64,000 nt of DNA, taken from positions 2,480,001 through 2,544,000 of the forward strand of contig NZ_JALLPK010000001.1 in assembly GCF_023276375.1 (NCBI RefSeq). Direction: 5' to 3'. Shown piece after piece: positions 48,048 to 57,606 of this stretch. Source of the DNA: Halocatena marina. Its GTDB lineage: Archaea > Halobacteriota > Halobacteria > Halobacteriales > Haloarculaceae. The position numbers were made by a program, and so were the translations under genes. Each line of letters begins with the position of its first letter. Within the stretch, counting starts at the first letter, position 1. Under the pieces are notes generated by a model that was given only the letters and a program-made list of their open reading frames with translations, searched no databases and was not told where the DNA came from.

Positions 48048-48764
48048 ATGGAACTGACTTGGCACGGCCATTCAACATGGTACGTTGAGGTCGGTGAAAC
48101 GACGCTCCTCATCGATCCGTTCTTCGACAATCCACACACGAGTACAGCGCCGGGGAAGATCAACACGCCCGACTACGTTCTTCTGACGCACGGTCACGCG
48201 GATCACATCGCTCACGTTGGTGAGTTTACTGATGCGACCATCGTCGGAACACCCGAGCTCACTGGATTCGTTGCGGACGAACATGGGGCGAGCGATACCA
48301 TCGGGATGAATCTTGGAGGGACGATCGAGTGTGGTGACGCCTACGTGACAATGCACCGGGCAGATCACACCAATGGCGCGATGACCAACTACGAGCACGA
48401 CGTGGGAATCCCGAGCGGATACATCATCAGCACCGCAGAGCCATCACGAGCCTCCGAACCAGACACAACGACGTTCTATCATTCTGGGGACACCAGCCTG
48501 ATGTCCGAAATGCGCGACGTGATCGGTCCGTACCTCCAACCGGACGCCGCCGCACTGCCCGTCGGCGATCACTTCACGATGGGACCGTGGCAAGCCGCCA
48601 TTGCCGTCGAGTGGCTCGGTGTGGACTACGCGCTCCCGATGCACTACGATACGTTCCCACCGATCGAAATCGACATGGAAGAGTTCAAGCGTGAGGTCGA
48701 GTCGACCGGTAGCAACGCTGATGTCGTCGTTCTCGATGGTGACGAGACGTTCACCCTCGACTGA
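48048..48764 (+). CDS. Metallo-beta-lactamase-fold hydrolase (UPF0173)
   Basis: It is a 238-residue metal-dependent hydrolase of the UPF0173 group. It has the motifs [24 protein letters not shown] (the HxHxDH metal site), [12 protein letters not shown] (bridging aspartate) and the C-terminal histidine in [11 protein letters not shown]. The physiological substrate is unknown. The ATG at 48048 fits; an earlier ATG at 48024 adds eight residues without homology. It stands alone. Confidence 0.9.
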   Translation: MELTWHGHSTWYVEVGETTLLIDPFFDNPHTSTAPGKINTPDYVLLTHGHADHIAHVGEFTDATIVGTPELTGFVADEHGASDTIGMNLGGTIECGDAYVTMHRADHTNGAMTNYEHDVGIPSGYIISTAEPSRASEPDTTTFYHSGDTSLMSEMRDVIGPYLQPDAAALPVGDHFTMGPWQAAIAVEWLGVDYALPMHYDTFPPIEIDMEEFKREVESTGSNADVVVLDGDETFTLD

Positions 48765-48890
48765 GGCGTATCAGAACACGACAGAATCAATCGAAACGCG
48801 CGCCTATGTCGTGTGAATTACATCCGTTTGGAGATGGTCGTTGGAGGTACGACCACCTTTTTAGTCTCGCCAGACCTCTTCAAACGTGCA

Positions 48891-49289
48891 ATGGGAACCA
48901 TCGAATCGACAACCACGTCCGAAACGGGCTACACGTCCGTTAGCCGTGTTGGAGACTACGAACTCACGGTCGATGCGGCCAACGAAGAGGGTCCGACACC
49001 GAACGAAGTCCTCGTTGCTGACTATGTGTCTTGTTTCATCCCGGCGTTCCGAGTCGGTGGGGATAAAGTCGGGTTCGACGACCTCGGCACGATTCAGGTA
49101 GAGGCGGAAGCTGACACCAACGAACGGGACAACCTCGAAGCAATCCGCTTTAGCATCGCTGTTGAAACCGACCTCTCGAACGAGGAGTTCGATGCCATCG
49201 TCGAGCGCGCAGAAAACATCTGTCACGTTCACGATGCACTCCGCGAGGAACTACACGCCGAAATCGAGATGGACGAAACTGCACTCTGA
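48891..49289 (+). CDS. OsmC-family protein
   Basis: It is a 132-residue OsmC/OhrA-fold protein, a family that reduces organic peroxides with cysteine pairs or works in stress protection. One cysteine is in SCFIPAFRVGG at the usual place and another in ENICHVHDAL further on, which fits the peroxidatic and resolving positions. The ATG at 48891 (MGTIESTTTSETGYTS) is preferred to the earlier start at 48813. It may end at the hairpin downstream. Confidence 0.88.
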   Translation: MGTIESTTTSETGYTSVSRVGDYELTVDAANEEGPTPNEVLVADYVSCFIPAFRVGGDKVGFDDLGTIQVEAEADTNERDNLEAIRFSIAVETDLSNEEFDAIVERAENICHVHDALREELHAEIEMDETAL

Positions 49290-49320
49290 ACCGGACACTT
49301 TCGCTCTACTCGGTGACTCC

Positions 49321-49337
49321 CGAAGCCCATGGCTTCG
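49321..49337 (+). terminator. Hairpin after osmC-like gene
   Basis: A perfect 7-bp inverted repeat (CGAAGCC / GGCTTCG, loop CAT) lies 32 bases after the stop. There is no T-run just after it, so it is a weak terminator candidate. Confidence 0.3.
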
Positions 49338-49567
49338 AGCGAGAATGAGCACGCTTCGAATAGTCAATTAATCATAGTGTATTTGATTGTTCTACGAAGC
49401 AACGGAGTACGCTTCAGTATCACGTTCTGTATCTGTAAACAAGAGGTTAGTATCGATTTTTATTTGTGTTTTTGAGTCGGGAATCTAAAACTAGTATCCT
49501 CGCCGTGTTTTGTGGCACTGGACGTGTAACGAGAACGCTCATACGCCCGCACTTCGAACGTCACAGT

Positions 49568-50026
49568 ATGGCACAGGACTGGACCGACCGCATCGTTGGC
49601 GCACGGATGTCGGTCGACAGTGAGTTCGAGGATCGACTGCAGCAGTCCGAATTTTCGAGACAAGAGTGGGGGCTGGTGATGACCGCCGTCGAATTCGACA
49701 TCGAACACCCGAACGATCCCGACCGGGCCCGTATCGTCGCCGATACCGATAACCTCGGTGCGATCATGCCCGAACTGGATCGAATTTCGGAGATGACACC
49801 GATGGGAGCAACCAAAGACAGTGGTTCCAGCGGAGGTATCTTCGATTCCGTCAAGAACGCTCTCGGATTCGGTGGTGATGGGAACGCTGTCGATGAAGAA
49901 AAACGAAGGCGGGCAGCACAACTGGCCAACGAGTACGCCAGTGATCTCCAACAGCATCTCGAACATCGTGGAAAGTGGGACGAAATCCGGACGATTGCGA
50001 GCGACAACGAAGCGACAGAATCATAG
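49568..50026 (+). CDS. DUF5799 family protein
   Basis: It is a 152-residue haloarchaeal protein (MAQDWTDRIVGARMSVDSEF...) that I recognise as the DUF5799 type: an N-terminal alpha/beta part with SRQEWGLVMTAVEFDIEHP, a Gly/Ser linker (SGSSGGIFDSVKNALGFGG) and a charged C-terminal helix. Its function is unknown. The ATG at 49568 is the family start; the frame extends to 49466 without homology. It runs convergently into the MazF remnant. Confidence 0.78.
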   Translation: MAQDWTDRIVGARMSVDSEFEDRLQQSEFSRQEWGLVMTAVEFDIEHPNDPDRARIVADTDNLGAIMPELDRISEMTPMGATKDSGSSGGIFDSVKNALGFGGDGNAVDEEKRRRAAQLANEYASDLQQHLEHRGKWDEIRTIASDNEATES

Positions 50027-50374
50027 CAGTGCTTGAGTCTCTAAATCGAGTTGCACTTCGAGGGCCTACTTGATTTCCGGCAGTGCTCGACCACCGGGAT
50101 TGAGCGAACCAAAGTTCCGGAGTACACGATGAGGAACAGAGACGGTACGCAGTTGGTTGCAAAGCACCGCTGAATCCTCGCGGATTATTGTTTGAGACGC
50201 TTTGAGTTCTACACGGTATGGCGGCACAGGCGTCGGGTAGCTCGTCGAGAGGGGTGCGACGATCGTTGTGGAAATCGCACGGTTTGCGGCATCGTTTTGA
50301 ACGACCACACACGGCCGCGTCCCGTACTGCTTTGATCCGTCGTCTTCACCCCCGGTCGCATTGTTCTGCCCATG
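50021..50374 (-). pseudogene. Decayed MazF/PemK-like toxin gene
   Basis: The frame from 50374 encodes a MazF-like body: YGTRPCVVVQNDAANRAIST, then TTIVAPLSTSYPTP, KASQTIIREDSAVLCNQLRT and LPEIK. The signature RP-x-V-V-V-Q-N-D is clear. An in-frame TAG interrupts it at 50066-50068, yet the expected C-terminal helix ALEVQLDLE follows in the same frame. At the other end the first strand (the usual RRGDIV-type start) is missing: a stop lies at 50375-50377 and no start codon opens the frame. It is a broken toxin without its antitoxin. Confidence 0.75.
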
Positions 50375-50441
50375 CTAATGTACATATGTCACTATGTTGT
50401 ACAATAAAATTGCCGGGGGAGGGGCCGGGAGCGCCCGATCC

Positions 50442-51419
50442 TCAGAGTCGGTCTGTGATCGCGCTGCTCACGTCTTCTGTGGAGGCGTTGCCACCGAGAT
50501 CTGGAGTGTGTGGTCCTTTTTCCAGCGTTTTCTCGACAGCTGTCCGGACGCGGCTCCCGGCGTCGTCGTAGCCGAGATGGTCGAGGAGGAGCGCTGCGCT
50601 CAAGATGGCCGCAGCGGGATTGGCGATTCCGTCGCCAGCGATGTCTGGTGCTGTTCCGTGGACCGGTTCGAACAGCGCGTTGTCGTGTCCGATGTTCGCG
50701 CTCGGAAGCAATCCGAGTCCGCCAACGAGACCGGCAGCGAGATCCGACAGCATATCGCCAGCGAGATTCGGACAGATGACGACGTCGTACTCATCAGGAT
50801 GCATCACGAGATGCATTGCAAGCGCGTCCATCAGCGCTGTATCGTACTCGACGCCGCGTTCTTCAGCCACGTCGGCAACTCCTTCGAGGAACTGTCCATC
50901 GGTCGTTCGCATGACGTTTGCTTTGTGGGCGACCGTCACGCGATCTCCGCGCTCGTCAGCGTACTCGAATCCAAATTGTGCGATCTGGCGGGATGCATCC
51001 TCAGTAACGACGCGCGTGAGCGTCGTCACGCCCGCCGAGAGTTCGCTTTCGATTCCCGTATACACTCCTTCCGTATTTTCGCGGATGAACACGAGATCGG
51101 TCTCGGGTTTGAGCGCATCGACGCCGGGATACGCGCGAGCGGGCCGGACGTTGGCGAACGATCCAACGGCCGAGCGGAGGGGAAGGATGACGTCCGCTGC
51201 CGTCTCGCCGGCAGCGCCGAACAGCGTTGCATCGGCGTTCGTGACGAGAGAGACGGTTTCATCAGGAAGTGCCTCACCGGTCTCTGCGAGCGTGCCATCG
51301 CCAGCCTCGCCCGTCACGAACGAAAGACCGAGATCGAGTGTATCGAGGACGCGTACCGCTGCGGGAACGACTTCGCGTCCGATACCGTCCCCTGGGATGA
51401 TAGCGATTTCCTCAGTCAT
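50442..51419 (-). CDS. leuB: 3-Isopropylmalate dehydrogenase
   Basis: It oxidises and decarboxylates 3-isopropylmalate in leucine synthesis, with NAD. The 325-residue protein has [30 protein letters not shown] (substrate-binding Arg and Glu), [18 protein letters not shown] with the catalytic lysine, and the metal-binding [16 protein letters not shown]. It overlaps leuD by eight bases. It ends the ilv/leu operon. A related beta-decarboxylating dehydrogenase is less likely given the context. Confidence 0.94.
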   Translation of the reverse strand: MTEEIAIIPGDGIGREVVPAAVRVLDTLDLGLSFVTGEAGDGTLAETGEALPDETVSLVTNADATLFGAAGETAADVILPLRSAVGSFANVRPARAYPGVDALKPETDLVFIRENTEGVYTGIESELSAGVTTLTRVVTEDASRQIAQFGFEYADERGDRVTVAHKANVMRTTDGQFLEGVADVAEERGVEYDTALMDALAMHLVMHPDEYDVVICPNLAGDMLSDLAAGLVGGLGLLPSANIGHDNALFEPVHGTAPDIAGDGIANPAAAILSAALLLDHLGYDDAGSRVRTAVEKTLEKGPHTPDLGGNASTEDVSSAITDRL

Positions 51420-52071
51420 CGGTAGCGATATAGGGGAGGTCAGTTGCTGTCGATTCGATTTCCGATCTGTTCATCCGCATCAGCGTCGTCGTATCCCAGA
51501 TACCCTCTACGAGTGCCGATCGCTGCGCATCATCGACGCGTCCGTCGACAGTCTCTCCTCCGTATGTGATCGTCTCGTCCGTCACGTCGATGGATATGTC
51601 AGCGTCTGGGTTCGATTCGACGAAGTTCTGTAATTCTACGATGGTCTCCTCGCTTGCGGTGACGGTTGGAATTCCGAGCGCGAGACAGTTGCCCGCGAAT
51701 ATCTCTGCAAAACTCTCTCCAACGACGGCGTCGATACCCCAGCGCATGAGCGCCTGTGGGGCGTGCTCACGAGAGGAACCACACCCGAAGTTGGCGTTTA
51801 CTACCAGTACGTTGGCACCCTGAAACCGCTCTTCGTTGAACGGGTGCTCTTTCAGATCGTCATCACCGACAGGCGCAGCGTCTCCCTCAGAGGAACTGTC
51901 AAACCGCTGGTCGAAGAAGGCGTACTCACCGAGACCATCGAAGGTGACGACCTTCATGAAGCGTGCTGGAATGATCTGGTCCGTGTCAACGTCGTTTCCA
52001 CGGACGGGAATGCCCGTTCCGGAAACGTATTCGACCGACGGGACAGACCCCGAACTGGATTCATCAGTCAT
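51412..52071 (-). CDS. leuD: 3-Isopropylmalate dehydratase small subunit
   Basis: It is the small (swivel-domain) subunit of isopropylmalate isomerase. The 219-residue protein has [18 protein letters not shown] and [19 protein letters not shown], the two signature regions. The C-terminal part (about 25 residues past the core) extends beyond the usual length. It overlaps leuC and leuB by four and eight bases. It pairs with the leuC product to form the active enzyme. Confidence 0.95.
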   Translation of the reverse strand: MTDESSSGSVPSVEYVSGTGIPVRGNDVDTDQIIPARFMKVVTFDGLGEYAFFDQRFDSSSEGDAAPVGDDDLKEHPFNEERFQGANVLVVNANFGCGSSREHAPQALMRWGIDAVVGESFAEIFAGNCLALGIPTVTASEETIVELQNFVESNPDADISIDVTDETITYGGETVDGRVDDAQRSALVEGIWDTTTLMRMNRSEIESTATDLPYIATDD

Positions 52072-53489
52072 GCGACAGTCACCTCCGGGAGCGTGCGAAC
52101 GTCGGTCACTTCGCCCGTGACCGCGGCAGCAGCAACCATCGCGGGACTCATCAGAACAGTCCGTCCGTCTTTGCTCCCTTGTCGGCCGACGAAATTACGA
52201 TTGGACGAACTCGCGCTCGCCTCGTCGCCTTCGAGTTGATCGTCGTTCATACCAAGACACATCGAACAGCCCGCGCCGCGCCATTCGAAGCCGGCAGCGG
52301 TGAAGACGTCGTCCAATCCCTCGGCTTCGGCAGCAGCCTTGACGCGCTGACTCCCTGGTACCACCAGCGCTCGCACGTCCGGATGGACTTCGTGTCCCTC
52401 GACGACACCGGCCGCTTCGCGGAGATCAGACAGTCGGGCGTTTGTACACGATCCAAGGAATGCGACATCGATTTCGTAGCCTTCCATCGTGTCTCCCGGT
52501 TCGACGCGCATGTGTTCCTGTGAGCGCCGGGCCGTCTCTTGTTTATCCGCCGGGAGCGTTGCGGGATCGGGGACTGGCTCCGTGATGCCGACGCCCTGTC
52601 CGGGCGTCGTTCCCCACGTGACGACCGGTTCGATCTCCGATCCATCGATCTCAACGACGTCGTCGTATTCGGCGTCAGCGTCGCTACTGATGGATTCCCA
52701 ATACTCTTTCAACTCCTCGAAGCGCTCGGGATCGTCGGCAAACTCGTCGGTGTCCCGAAGCCACTCGTACGTTGTCTCGTCGGGATTGACGTAGCCCGCG
52801 CGGGCACCACCCTCAATAGACATGTTGCAGATGCTCATTCGCCCCTGCATACCGAGCGACTCGATTGCTTCACCGGCGTATTCGTAGACGTAGCCGACAC
52901 CACCGTCGGTTCCTAACTCACGGATGATTGTGAGGATGACATCCTTGGCAGTGACGTGCTCGCCCAGTTGGCCAGTGACGCGGATCTGTCGAACCTTCTT
53001 TTTGTTCATCGCAATCGTCTGTGTGGCGAGCACGTCTCGGATCTGGCTGGTACCGATACCGAATGCCAGCGCTCCGAATGCTCCGTGCGTCGACGTGTGA
53101 CTATCGCCGCAGACGATCGTCATTCCAGGCTGGGAGAGCCCTTGTTCGGGACCGATGACGTGAACAATTCCCTGATCACCGGTCTTTGGGTGGTCGAACG
53201 TGATATCCGACTGGTTGACGTTCTCCTCCAGTTCGCTCATCATCTCCTCGGCCGCATCATCACCCAACGGCCGAGACTGATCTGTCGTCGGAACGATGTG
53301 ATCAACGGTTGCGTGTGTGAGGTCAGGACGGGCGACCTCCAGCTCACGCTCACGGAGCATCCCGAACGCCTGCGGACTGGTCACCTCGTGGATGAGGTGG
53401 AGACCGACGAACAGCTGATCCTGACCGTTCGGGAGTTCGGTGACCTTGTGGTGCTCCCACACCTTATCGTACAGCGTTCCTCGGCTCAT
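52068..53489 (-). CDS. leuC: 3-Isopropylmalate dehydratase large subunit
   Basis: It is the aconitase-type large subunit that holds the 4Fe-4S cluster in the second step of leucine synthesis. The 473-residue protein has [20 protein letters not shown], the cluster motif [12 protein letters not shown] with the first cysteine, and [12 protein letters not shown] with the two others. LeuC and LeuD work as a complex. It overlaps the unknown small gene upstream by four bases and leuD downstream by four. Confidence 0.96.
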   Translation of the reverse strand: MSRGTLYDKVWEHHKVTELPNGQDQLFVGLHLIHEVTSPQAFGMLRERELEVARPDLTHATVDHIVPTTDQSRPLGDDAAEEMMSELEENVNQSDITFDHPKTGDQGIVHVIGPEQGLSQPGMTIVCGDSHTSTHGAFGALAFGIGTSQIRDVLATQTIAMNKKKVRQIRVTGQLGEHVTAKDVILTIIRELGTDGGVGYVYEYAGEAIESLGMQGRMSICNMSIEGGARAGYVNPDETTYEWLRDTDEFADDPERFEELKEYWESISSDADAEYDDVVEIDGSEIEPVVTWGTTPGQGVGITEPVPDPATLPADKQETARRSQEHMRVEPGDTMEGYEIDVAFLGSCTNARLSDLREAAGVVEGHEVHPDVRALVVPGSQRVKAAAEAEGLDDVFTAAGFEWRGAGCSMCLGMNDDQLEGDEASASSSNRNFVGRQGSKDGRTVLMSPAMVAAAAVTGEVTDVRTLPEVTVA

Positions 53490-53773
53490 ACGCTCTCATT
53501 CCGTCCTTCGGTCCCGCGCTCGTATACGCGGTTGACACCCTCTCCGAACGGGGGAGTGTGATCAACATCGGCCAACTGAGGACCGCGCAGTTGGCTGGCT
53601 TCGTTGCTGTTTTCGCTTGCACTCCCCGTTTGGTCTTCTCGACGAGTTTCCTCTCCTCCGTCGGCAGCAACAACTGGTCCACGATGATAGACCATTGCGT
53701 CACCGAACGACTCATCGGTGTATGGGTTTGTGTGATCGATTCCCTCTAACGTCGATCGTGTCTCGTCTGTCAT
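53486..53773 (-). CDS. Unknown small protein within the ilv-leu operon
   Basis: I do not recognise this 95-residue acidic protein. It carries an imperfect internal duplication: [10 protein letters not shown]...AMVYHRG at about 12-30 and [10 protein letters not shown]...RVYERG at about 69-87, both of the form D-H-T-x-P-aromatic...V-Y-x-R-G, separated by a polar stretch. It has no cysteine, signal or membrane segment. It overlaps leuC by four bases and follows ilvC closely, so it is made with the branched-chain enzymes; a regulatory or assembly role is only a guess. Confidence 0.7.
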   Translation of the reverse strand: MTDETRSTLEGIDHTNPYTDESFGDAMVYHRGPVVAADGGEETRREDQTGSASENSNEASQLRGPQLADVDHTPPFGEGVNRVYERGTEGRNESV

Positions 53774-53778
53774 CGTCT

Positions 53779-54831
53779 TTAGTCCGCTCTCATCCGCTCT
53801 TGTTCCTGTTCTTCGTCTTCTGATTCGGCTTCTTCTTCACTCCACGCGAAGAGTTCGCGCAGCTCGGCTCCGACTGACTCGATATCGTGGTTCATTTCGG
53901 CCTGTCGTCGCTGGGTGTAGCTCGGTCTTCCTGCGCGGTTTTCCATGACCCATTCACGCGCGAATTCGCCGTTCTGAACCGCTTCAAGGGTCTCTTCCAT
54001 GCGATCGCGGGCGTGTTCGTCGACGATCTGATCACCGCGCGTCAGTCCGCCGTATTCGGCCGTATCAGAGACGGAGTTCCACATTTCGGCCAGTCCACCC
54101 TCGTACATCAGATCAACAATCAGCTTCAGCTCGTTCATGCACTCGAAGTAGGCCATTTCGGGGCTGTAGCCCGCATCAACGAGCGTTTCGTATCCGTGTT
54201 TGACGAGACTCGTGACGCCGCCACAGAGGACAGCTTGCTCACCAAACAGATCGGTTTCTGTTTCCTCGCGGAACGTGGTTTCGACGACTCCGGCACGCGC
54301 ACAGCCCAGCGCCTGCGCGTACGCGAGTGCCTCCGCTTTCGCGGTCCCAGTTGCATCCTGGTAGATCGCAAGGAGACCGGGCGTTCCCTCACCGGCTTCG
54401 TAGTTCCGCCGAACGAGATGGCCGGGGCTTTTCGGCGCGATCATCGTTACGTCGACATCCGACGGCGGCTCAATCTGCCCGTAGTGGATGTTGAATCCGT
54501 GGGCAAACTGGAGCGTATCGCCCGCTTCCAGCCCATCACGAATCTGCTCGTACACCGCCGGTTGGACAGTGTCTGGGACGAGTACCGACACGATGTCGGC
54601 CTCAGCGGCAGCCTCAGCAGGCGTTGCAACCGCCAGCCCCGCATCTTCTGCGGCATCCCACGAAGAAGAATCTTCTCGGAGACCGACGACGACGTTGATA
54701 CCGCTGTCGTCTAAGTTCTGTGCGTGGGCATGACCCTGACTACCGTAGCCGAGTACGGCTACGGTCTTGTTCTCGATCGCTTTCCTGTCTGCGTCTTCGT
54801 CGTAGTATATCGTTGCGCGTTCTTCTGACAT
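53779..54831 (-). CDS. ilvC: Ketol-acid reductoisomerase
   Basis: It isomerises and reduces acetolactate or acetohydroxybutyrate with NADPH. The 350-residue class I protein has the dinucleotide motif [14 protein letters not shown], the [13 protein letters not shown] stretch and the C-terminal knotted domain with metal ligands ([32 protein letters not shown]). A very acidic tail of about 20 residues ends it. It is 15 bases after ilvN. Confidence 0.96.
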   Translation of the reverse strand: MSEERATIYYDEDADRKAIENKTVAVLGYGSQGHAHAQNLDDSGINVVVGLREDSSSWDAAEDAGLAVATPAEAAAEADIVSVLVPDTVQPAVYEQIRDGLEAGDTLQFAHGFNIHYGQIEPPSDVDVTMIAPKSPGHLVRRNYEAGEGTPGLLAIYQDATGTAKAEALAYAQALGCARAGVVETTFREETETDLFGEQAVLCGGVTSLVKHGYETLVDAGYSPEMAYFECMNELKLIVDLMYEGGLAEMWNSVSDTAEYGGLTRGDQIVDEHARDRMEETLEAVQNGEFAREWVMENRAGRPSYTQRRQAEMNHDIESVGAELRELFAWSEEEAESEDEEQEQERMRAD

Positions 54832-54846
54832 GATTATAAATTTGTT

Positions 54847-55515
54847 TTATTTTGTGTCTGTGTTTGGTTCTGTGTCGTTGCTCGAAGGTTCGGTACACGC
54901 GCGTTCGTAGCGTTCTTCTTCGGCGTGCGTGGTCCATTCTTCACCGCGCGCGAGTGCGGTCTGGCCCGTGCGTGCGAGTTCGCGGATCCCGAACTGTTGG
55001 AACGCATCGATTGCGTCGTTGATTTTCTGCTCGTCACCGGTGATTTCGACGGTAATGGTACGGGGTCCTGCATCGAGGGTCAGTCCATCGTACATCTGTG
55101 TGATAGCGTGGACCTTGTCCGGTTCATCGCCGTGAACTTTCAGGACGACCAATTCACGGCGAATAGCGTCATCACCGAGTTCGCGCACCGAAATGACCGG
55201 CATGAGTTTTTTGAGCTGCCGTTTGACTTGCCGGACACCCGGATCAGGTTCCTCGATAACGAGGGTTATGCGTGCACTCTCGGGGTTCGTCGTCGGTCCG
55301 ACGGTGAGACTCTCAATGTTGAACTGCCGTCGGCTCACTAACCCCGACACCTTCGAGAGAACTCCCGGTTCGTGTTTGACGAGGGCAGAGATGACCGTTC
55401 GTTCTGGTTCGTGTCTGGCACCCGTCTGTGGATCGATACGGATACCGTGCTTTGAGCGCTGTCCATCGGGCATCTCCCGTGCTTCGGGACGGGGGCCGCT
55501 GAGTCCTTGACTCAT
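54847..55515 (-). CDS. ilvN: Acetolactate synthase regulatory subunit
   Basis: It is the regulatory subunit that gives valine feedback control to acetolactate synthase. After a haloarchaeal N-terminal extension of about 38 residues, an ACT domain begins with TVISALVKHEPGVLSKVSGL, then RRQFNIESLTVGPT, followed by the C-terminal ilvN domain (VHAITQMYD...). It has 222 residues. It overlaps ilvB by four bases; the subunits form a complex. Confidence 0.94.
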   Translation of the reverse strand: MSQGLSGPRPEAREMPDGQRSKHGIRIDPQTGARHEPERTVISALVKHEPGVLSKVSGLVSRRQFNIESLTVGPTTNPESARITLVIEEPDPGVRQVKRQLKKLMPVISVRELGDDAIRRELVVLKVHGDEPDKVHAITQMYDGLTLDAGPRTITVEITGDEQKINDAIDAFQQFGIRELARTGQTALARGEEWTTHAEEERYERACTEPSSNDTEPNTDTK

Positions 55516-57326
55516 AGTTGATCCTCCGAAAGCGCGAATTGAGCGTTGTTGCCGCCACTTGACACCATTGGGTAGACGTTCTCTGCGGGATCGACGTATG
55601 CATCTACGACGCTCGGACCATCGTACGCGCGGGCTGCCTGAAGCGTGTCCGCGGTGTCGTCGTAATCACGGAGCGTAAAGCCCTTCGCACCGAACGCCTC
55701 GGCCAACTTTGCGAAGTCGGGGATCCACGGATATTCGGACGCCATCCGGCGCTGCCCGAAGAAGGCATCCTGCCACTGGCGAACCATCCCGATCGCCTCG
55801 TTGTTGAGCACGATCACGGTGATATCGAGATTCTCGCGGACGGCCACGCTGAGTTCCTCGACAGTCATTAGGAACGAGCCATCGCCATCGAAACAGACGA
55901 CCTCACGATCCGGAGCGGCAACCTTCGCCCCGAGCGCGGCGGGCAGTCCGTAGCCCATCGTTCCAAGCCCGTGTGAGGAGATCCACGTGTTCGGCTCGGT
56001 GAACGACCAATACTGCGCTGCCCACATCTGATGCTGGCCGACGCCTGTCGTGACGATGGCGTCATCGGGCGTGATTTCGTCCATCGCTTCGACGACGAAC
56101 TGCGGCTTCAACGGCTCGTCATCGGGCGTGGCGTACGTCATCGGGTACTCCTCTTTCCACGTCACGCACTGTTCGCGCCACTCATTGGCATCGGGCGTAC
56201 ACGCCATCTCGGTGTGCATCTGCTCGATGACCCGCGCTGCGTCACCGATCAGTGGGTACTCGGCGTGAACGTTCTTCGAGATTTCCGCAGGGTCGATGTC
56301 GGCGTGAATGACCTCCGCATCGGGGGCGAACGTCTCGATACCACCGGTGAGACGGTCATCGAACCGGGTTCCGATCGCAAACAGACAATCACAGTGTGAG
56401 ATAGCCATGTTCGCGTACCCTGTTCCGTGCATCCCGGCCCACTCCATCGATAGCTCGTGATCTTCGGGGAAACTCCCGATACCTGGCATCGTCGTGACGA
56501 CCGGGATCTGATACTCGCGTGCGAAACGACGCAATGCCTCACTCGCGTCGCCTTTGATGACGCCGCCACCAGAGAGGATGAGCGGCTTCTCTGCGTCCGC
56601 GAGCACCCGTGCAGCCTCACGAACCGCTTTTTCGTCTGGCTCTTCGGTGATTTCGTGATACTCCGGCAGTGAGGCAGTGTCGGGGTCGGTGTCGGTGTCT
56701 CCGAGTGTGACATCCTTTGGAAGGTCAACGAGCGTTGGCCCGGGTCTTCCCTCACGGGCGAGCATGAACGCTTCACCGACCACGTCACCGACGGTGTCCG
56801 AATCGCCGGCGAAGTAGTTCGCCTTCGTGATCGGCCGAGTGACACCGACCGTATCCGTTTCCTGAAAGGCGTCGTTGCCAACGAGATTCGTTGGGACCTG
56901 CCCGGTCAGAGCGATGACCGGATCAGAGTCCATGTCGGCGTCAGCGATTCCGGTCGCGAGATTTGTCGCACCCGGACCAGACGTGGCCATACAAACGCCT
57001 GGAGTTCCAGTGACCTGCCCGTAGGCGTCAGCAGCGTGGGCTGCGCCCTGCTCGTGGGCCATCGTGACGTGGTTCAGATCGGAGCCCGTAGAGTACAATG
57101 CGTCGTAAACAGGCATAATCGCTCCACCCTGCACGCCGAAGAGATCCTCGACGCCAACGTTCCGTAATGCGGCCACGACCGATTCGGCTCCTGTCGTGAC
57201 TACGGACTGGCGTTCGCTTGTACGCTCGTTTTCACTCTCGATTTCGGTTCCACTCTCGCTGGTGGCAGTATCTGTCGTGTGCTGTTCGTCTGTGTCGGGA
57301 ACTGTTGTCGATGCGTGCTCGCTCAT
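55512..57326 (-). CDS. ilvB: Acetolactate synthase catalytic subunit
   Basis: It is a thiamine diphosphate enzyme that condenses two pyruvates, or pyruvate and 2-oxobutyrate, the first common step to valine, leucine and isoleucine. After an acidic N-terminal extension of about 45 residues come GVEDLFGVQGGAIMPVYDAL, the activating glutamate in MAHEQGAAHAADAYG, the FAD-binding middle domain and the ThDP/Mg motif DGDGSFLMTVEELSVAVREN near residue 480. It has 604 residues. Its ATG at 57326 follows a 187-base leader with a candidate attenuator. Confidence 0.96.
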   Translation of the reverse strand: MSEHASTTVPDTDEQHTTDTATSESGTEIESENERTSERQSVVTTGAESVVAALRNVGVEDLFGVQGGAIMPVYDALYSTGSDLNHVTMAHEQGAAHAADAYGQVTGTPGVCMATSGPGATNLATGIADADMDSDPVIALTGQVPTNLVGNDAFQETDTVGVTRPITKANYFAGDSDTVGDVVGEAFMLAREGRPGPTLVDLPKDVTLGDTDTDPDTASLPEYHEITEEPDEKAVREAARVLADAEKPLILSGGGVIKGDASEALRRFAREYQIPVVTTMPGIGSFPEDHELSMEWAGMHGTGYANMAISHCDCLFAIGTRFDDRLTGGIETFAPDAEVIHADIDPAEISKNVHAEYPLIGDAARVIEQMHTEMACTPDANEWREQCVTWKEEYPMTYATPDDEPLKPQFVVEAMDEITPDDAIVTTGVGQHQMWAAQYWSFTEPNTWISSHGLGTMGYGLPAALGAKVAAPDREVVCFDGDGSFLMTVEELSVAVRENLDITVIVLNNEAIGMVRQWQDAFFGQRRMASEYPWIPDFAKLAEAFGAKGFTLRDYDDTADTLQAARAYDGPSVVDAYVDPAENVYPMVSSGGNNAQFALSEDQL

Positions 57327-57336
57327 ATATTACTCC

Positions 57337-57362
57337 CGACGCGATCGTGTCGTCGCGCGTCG
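57337..57362 (-). promoter_or_regulatory. Hairpin just before the ilvB start
   Basis: A perfect 7-bp inverted repeat (CGACGCG / CGCGTCG, loop of 12) lies 11 bases before the ilvB ATG, beside the GGGAG that could be its ribosome-binding site. It could limit access of ribosomes to ilvB. Confidence 0.35.
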
Positions 57363-57427
57363 TACATACGTGTCTGCTGTGCGTAATTGTTCGAAAGCGG
57401 TGCAATAAACGTCGAAAAATGAGGTGG

Positions 57428-57451
57428 TGTAGGGGCTAGTGTGCCCCTACA
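57428..57451 (-). terminator. Hairpin with downstream T-run in the ilvB leader
   Basis: A perfect 9-bp stem (arms TGTAGGGGC and GCCCCTACA, loop of six) reads on the minus strand; CCACCTCA and then TTTTT (57415-57419) follow. It can be the terminator of leuA, an attenuator for ilvBNC-leuCDB, or both. The 5-prime arm overlaps the last codons and the stop of a 25-codon leader frame. Confidence 0.55.
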
Positions 57452-57513
57452 ATAATCGCGAGAATCGCATCGCTCCCAGCAGCCGTACGCCGTGTGGCAA
57501 CAGGGAGTGTCAT
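57436..57513 (-). CDS. Candidate branched-chain leader peptide upstream of ilvB
   Basis: A 25-codon frame starts at the ATG at 57513 with MTLPVATRRTAAG and ends AILAIIVGAH before TAG. The last part holds three Ile codons, one Leu and one Val, the amino acids made by the downstream operon. A TATA-like GTTTTATC lies about 28 bases upstream, so the transcript would start at this ATG without a leader. The final codons form the 5-prime arm of the hairpin at 57428-57451. This resembles bacterial ilv leader peptides. A frame of this length can occur by chance; the combination of position, composition, promoter and hairpin makes it worth testing. Confidence 0.5.
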   Translation of the reverse strand: MTLPVATRRTAAGSDAILAIIVGAH

Positions 57514-57537
57514 TACCAGACGGTGCTCCGCAGTGAT

Positions 57538-57545
57538 GATAAAAC
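57538..57545 (-). promoter_or_regulatory. TATA-like box for the ilvB operon leader
   Basis: On the minus strand GTTTTATC lies about 28 bases before the leader ATG at 57513, the spacing of a leaderless haloarchaeal transcript. It lies within the 280 bases between leuA and ilvB. Confidence 0.45.
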
Positions 57546-57606
57546 TTCCGTGAGCGGCAATTGTACGTGTGCCGTCGCTGTCGGACAGAGCAAACAGGAG
57601 AGATCA

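Noticed and set aside
50394..51425. 343-codon plus-strand frame opposite leuB
   Set aside because: It is antisense to the whole of leuB, which has every catalytic motif; long antisense frames are common in GC-rich haloarchaeal genes.
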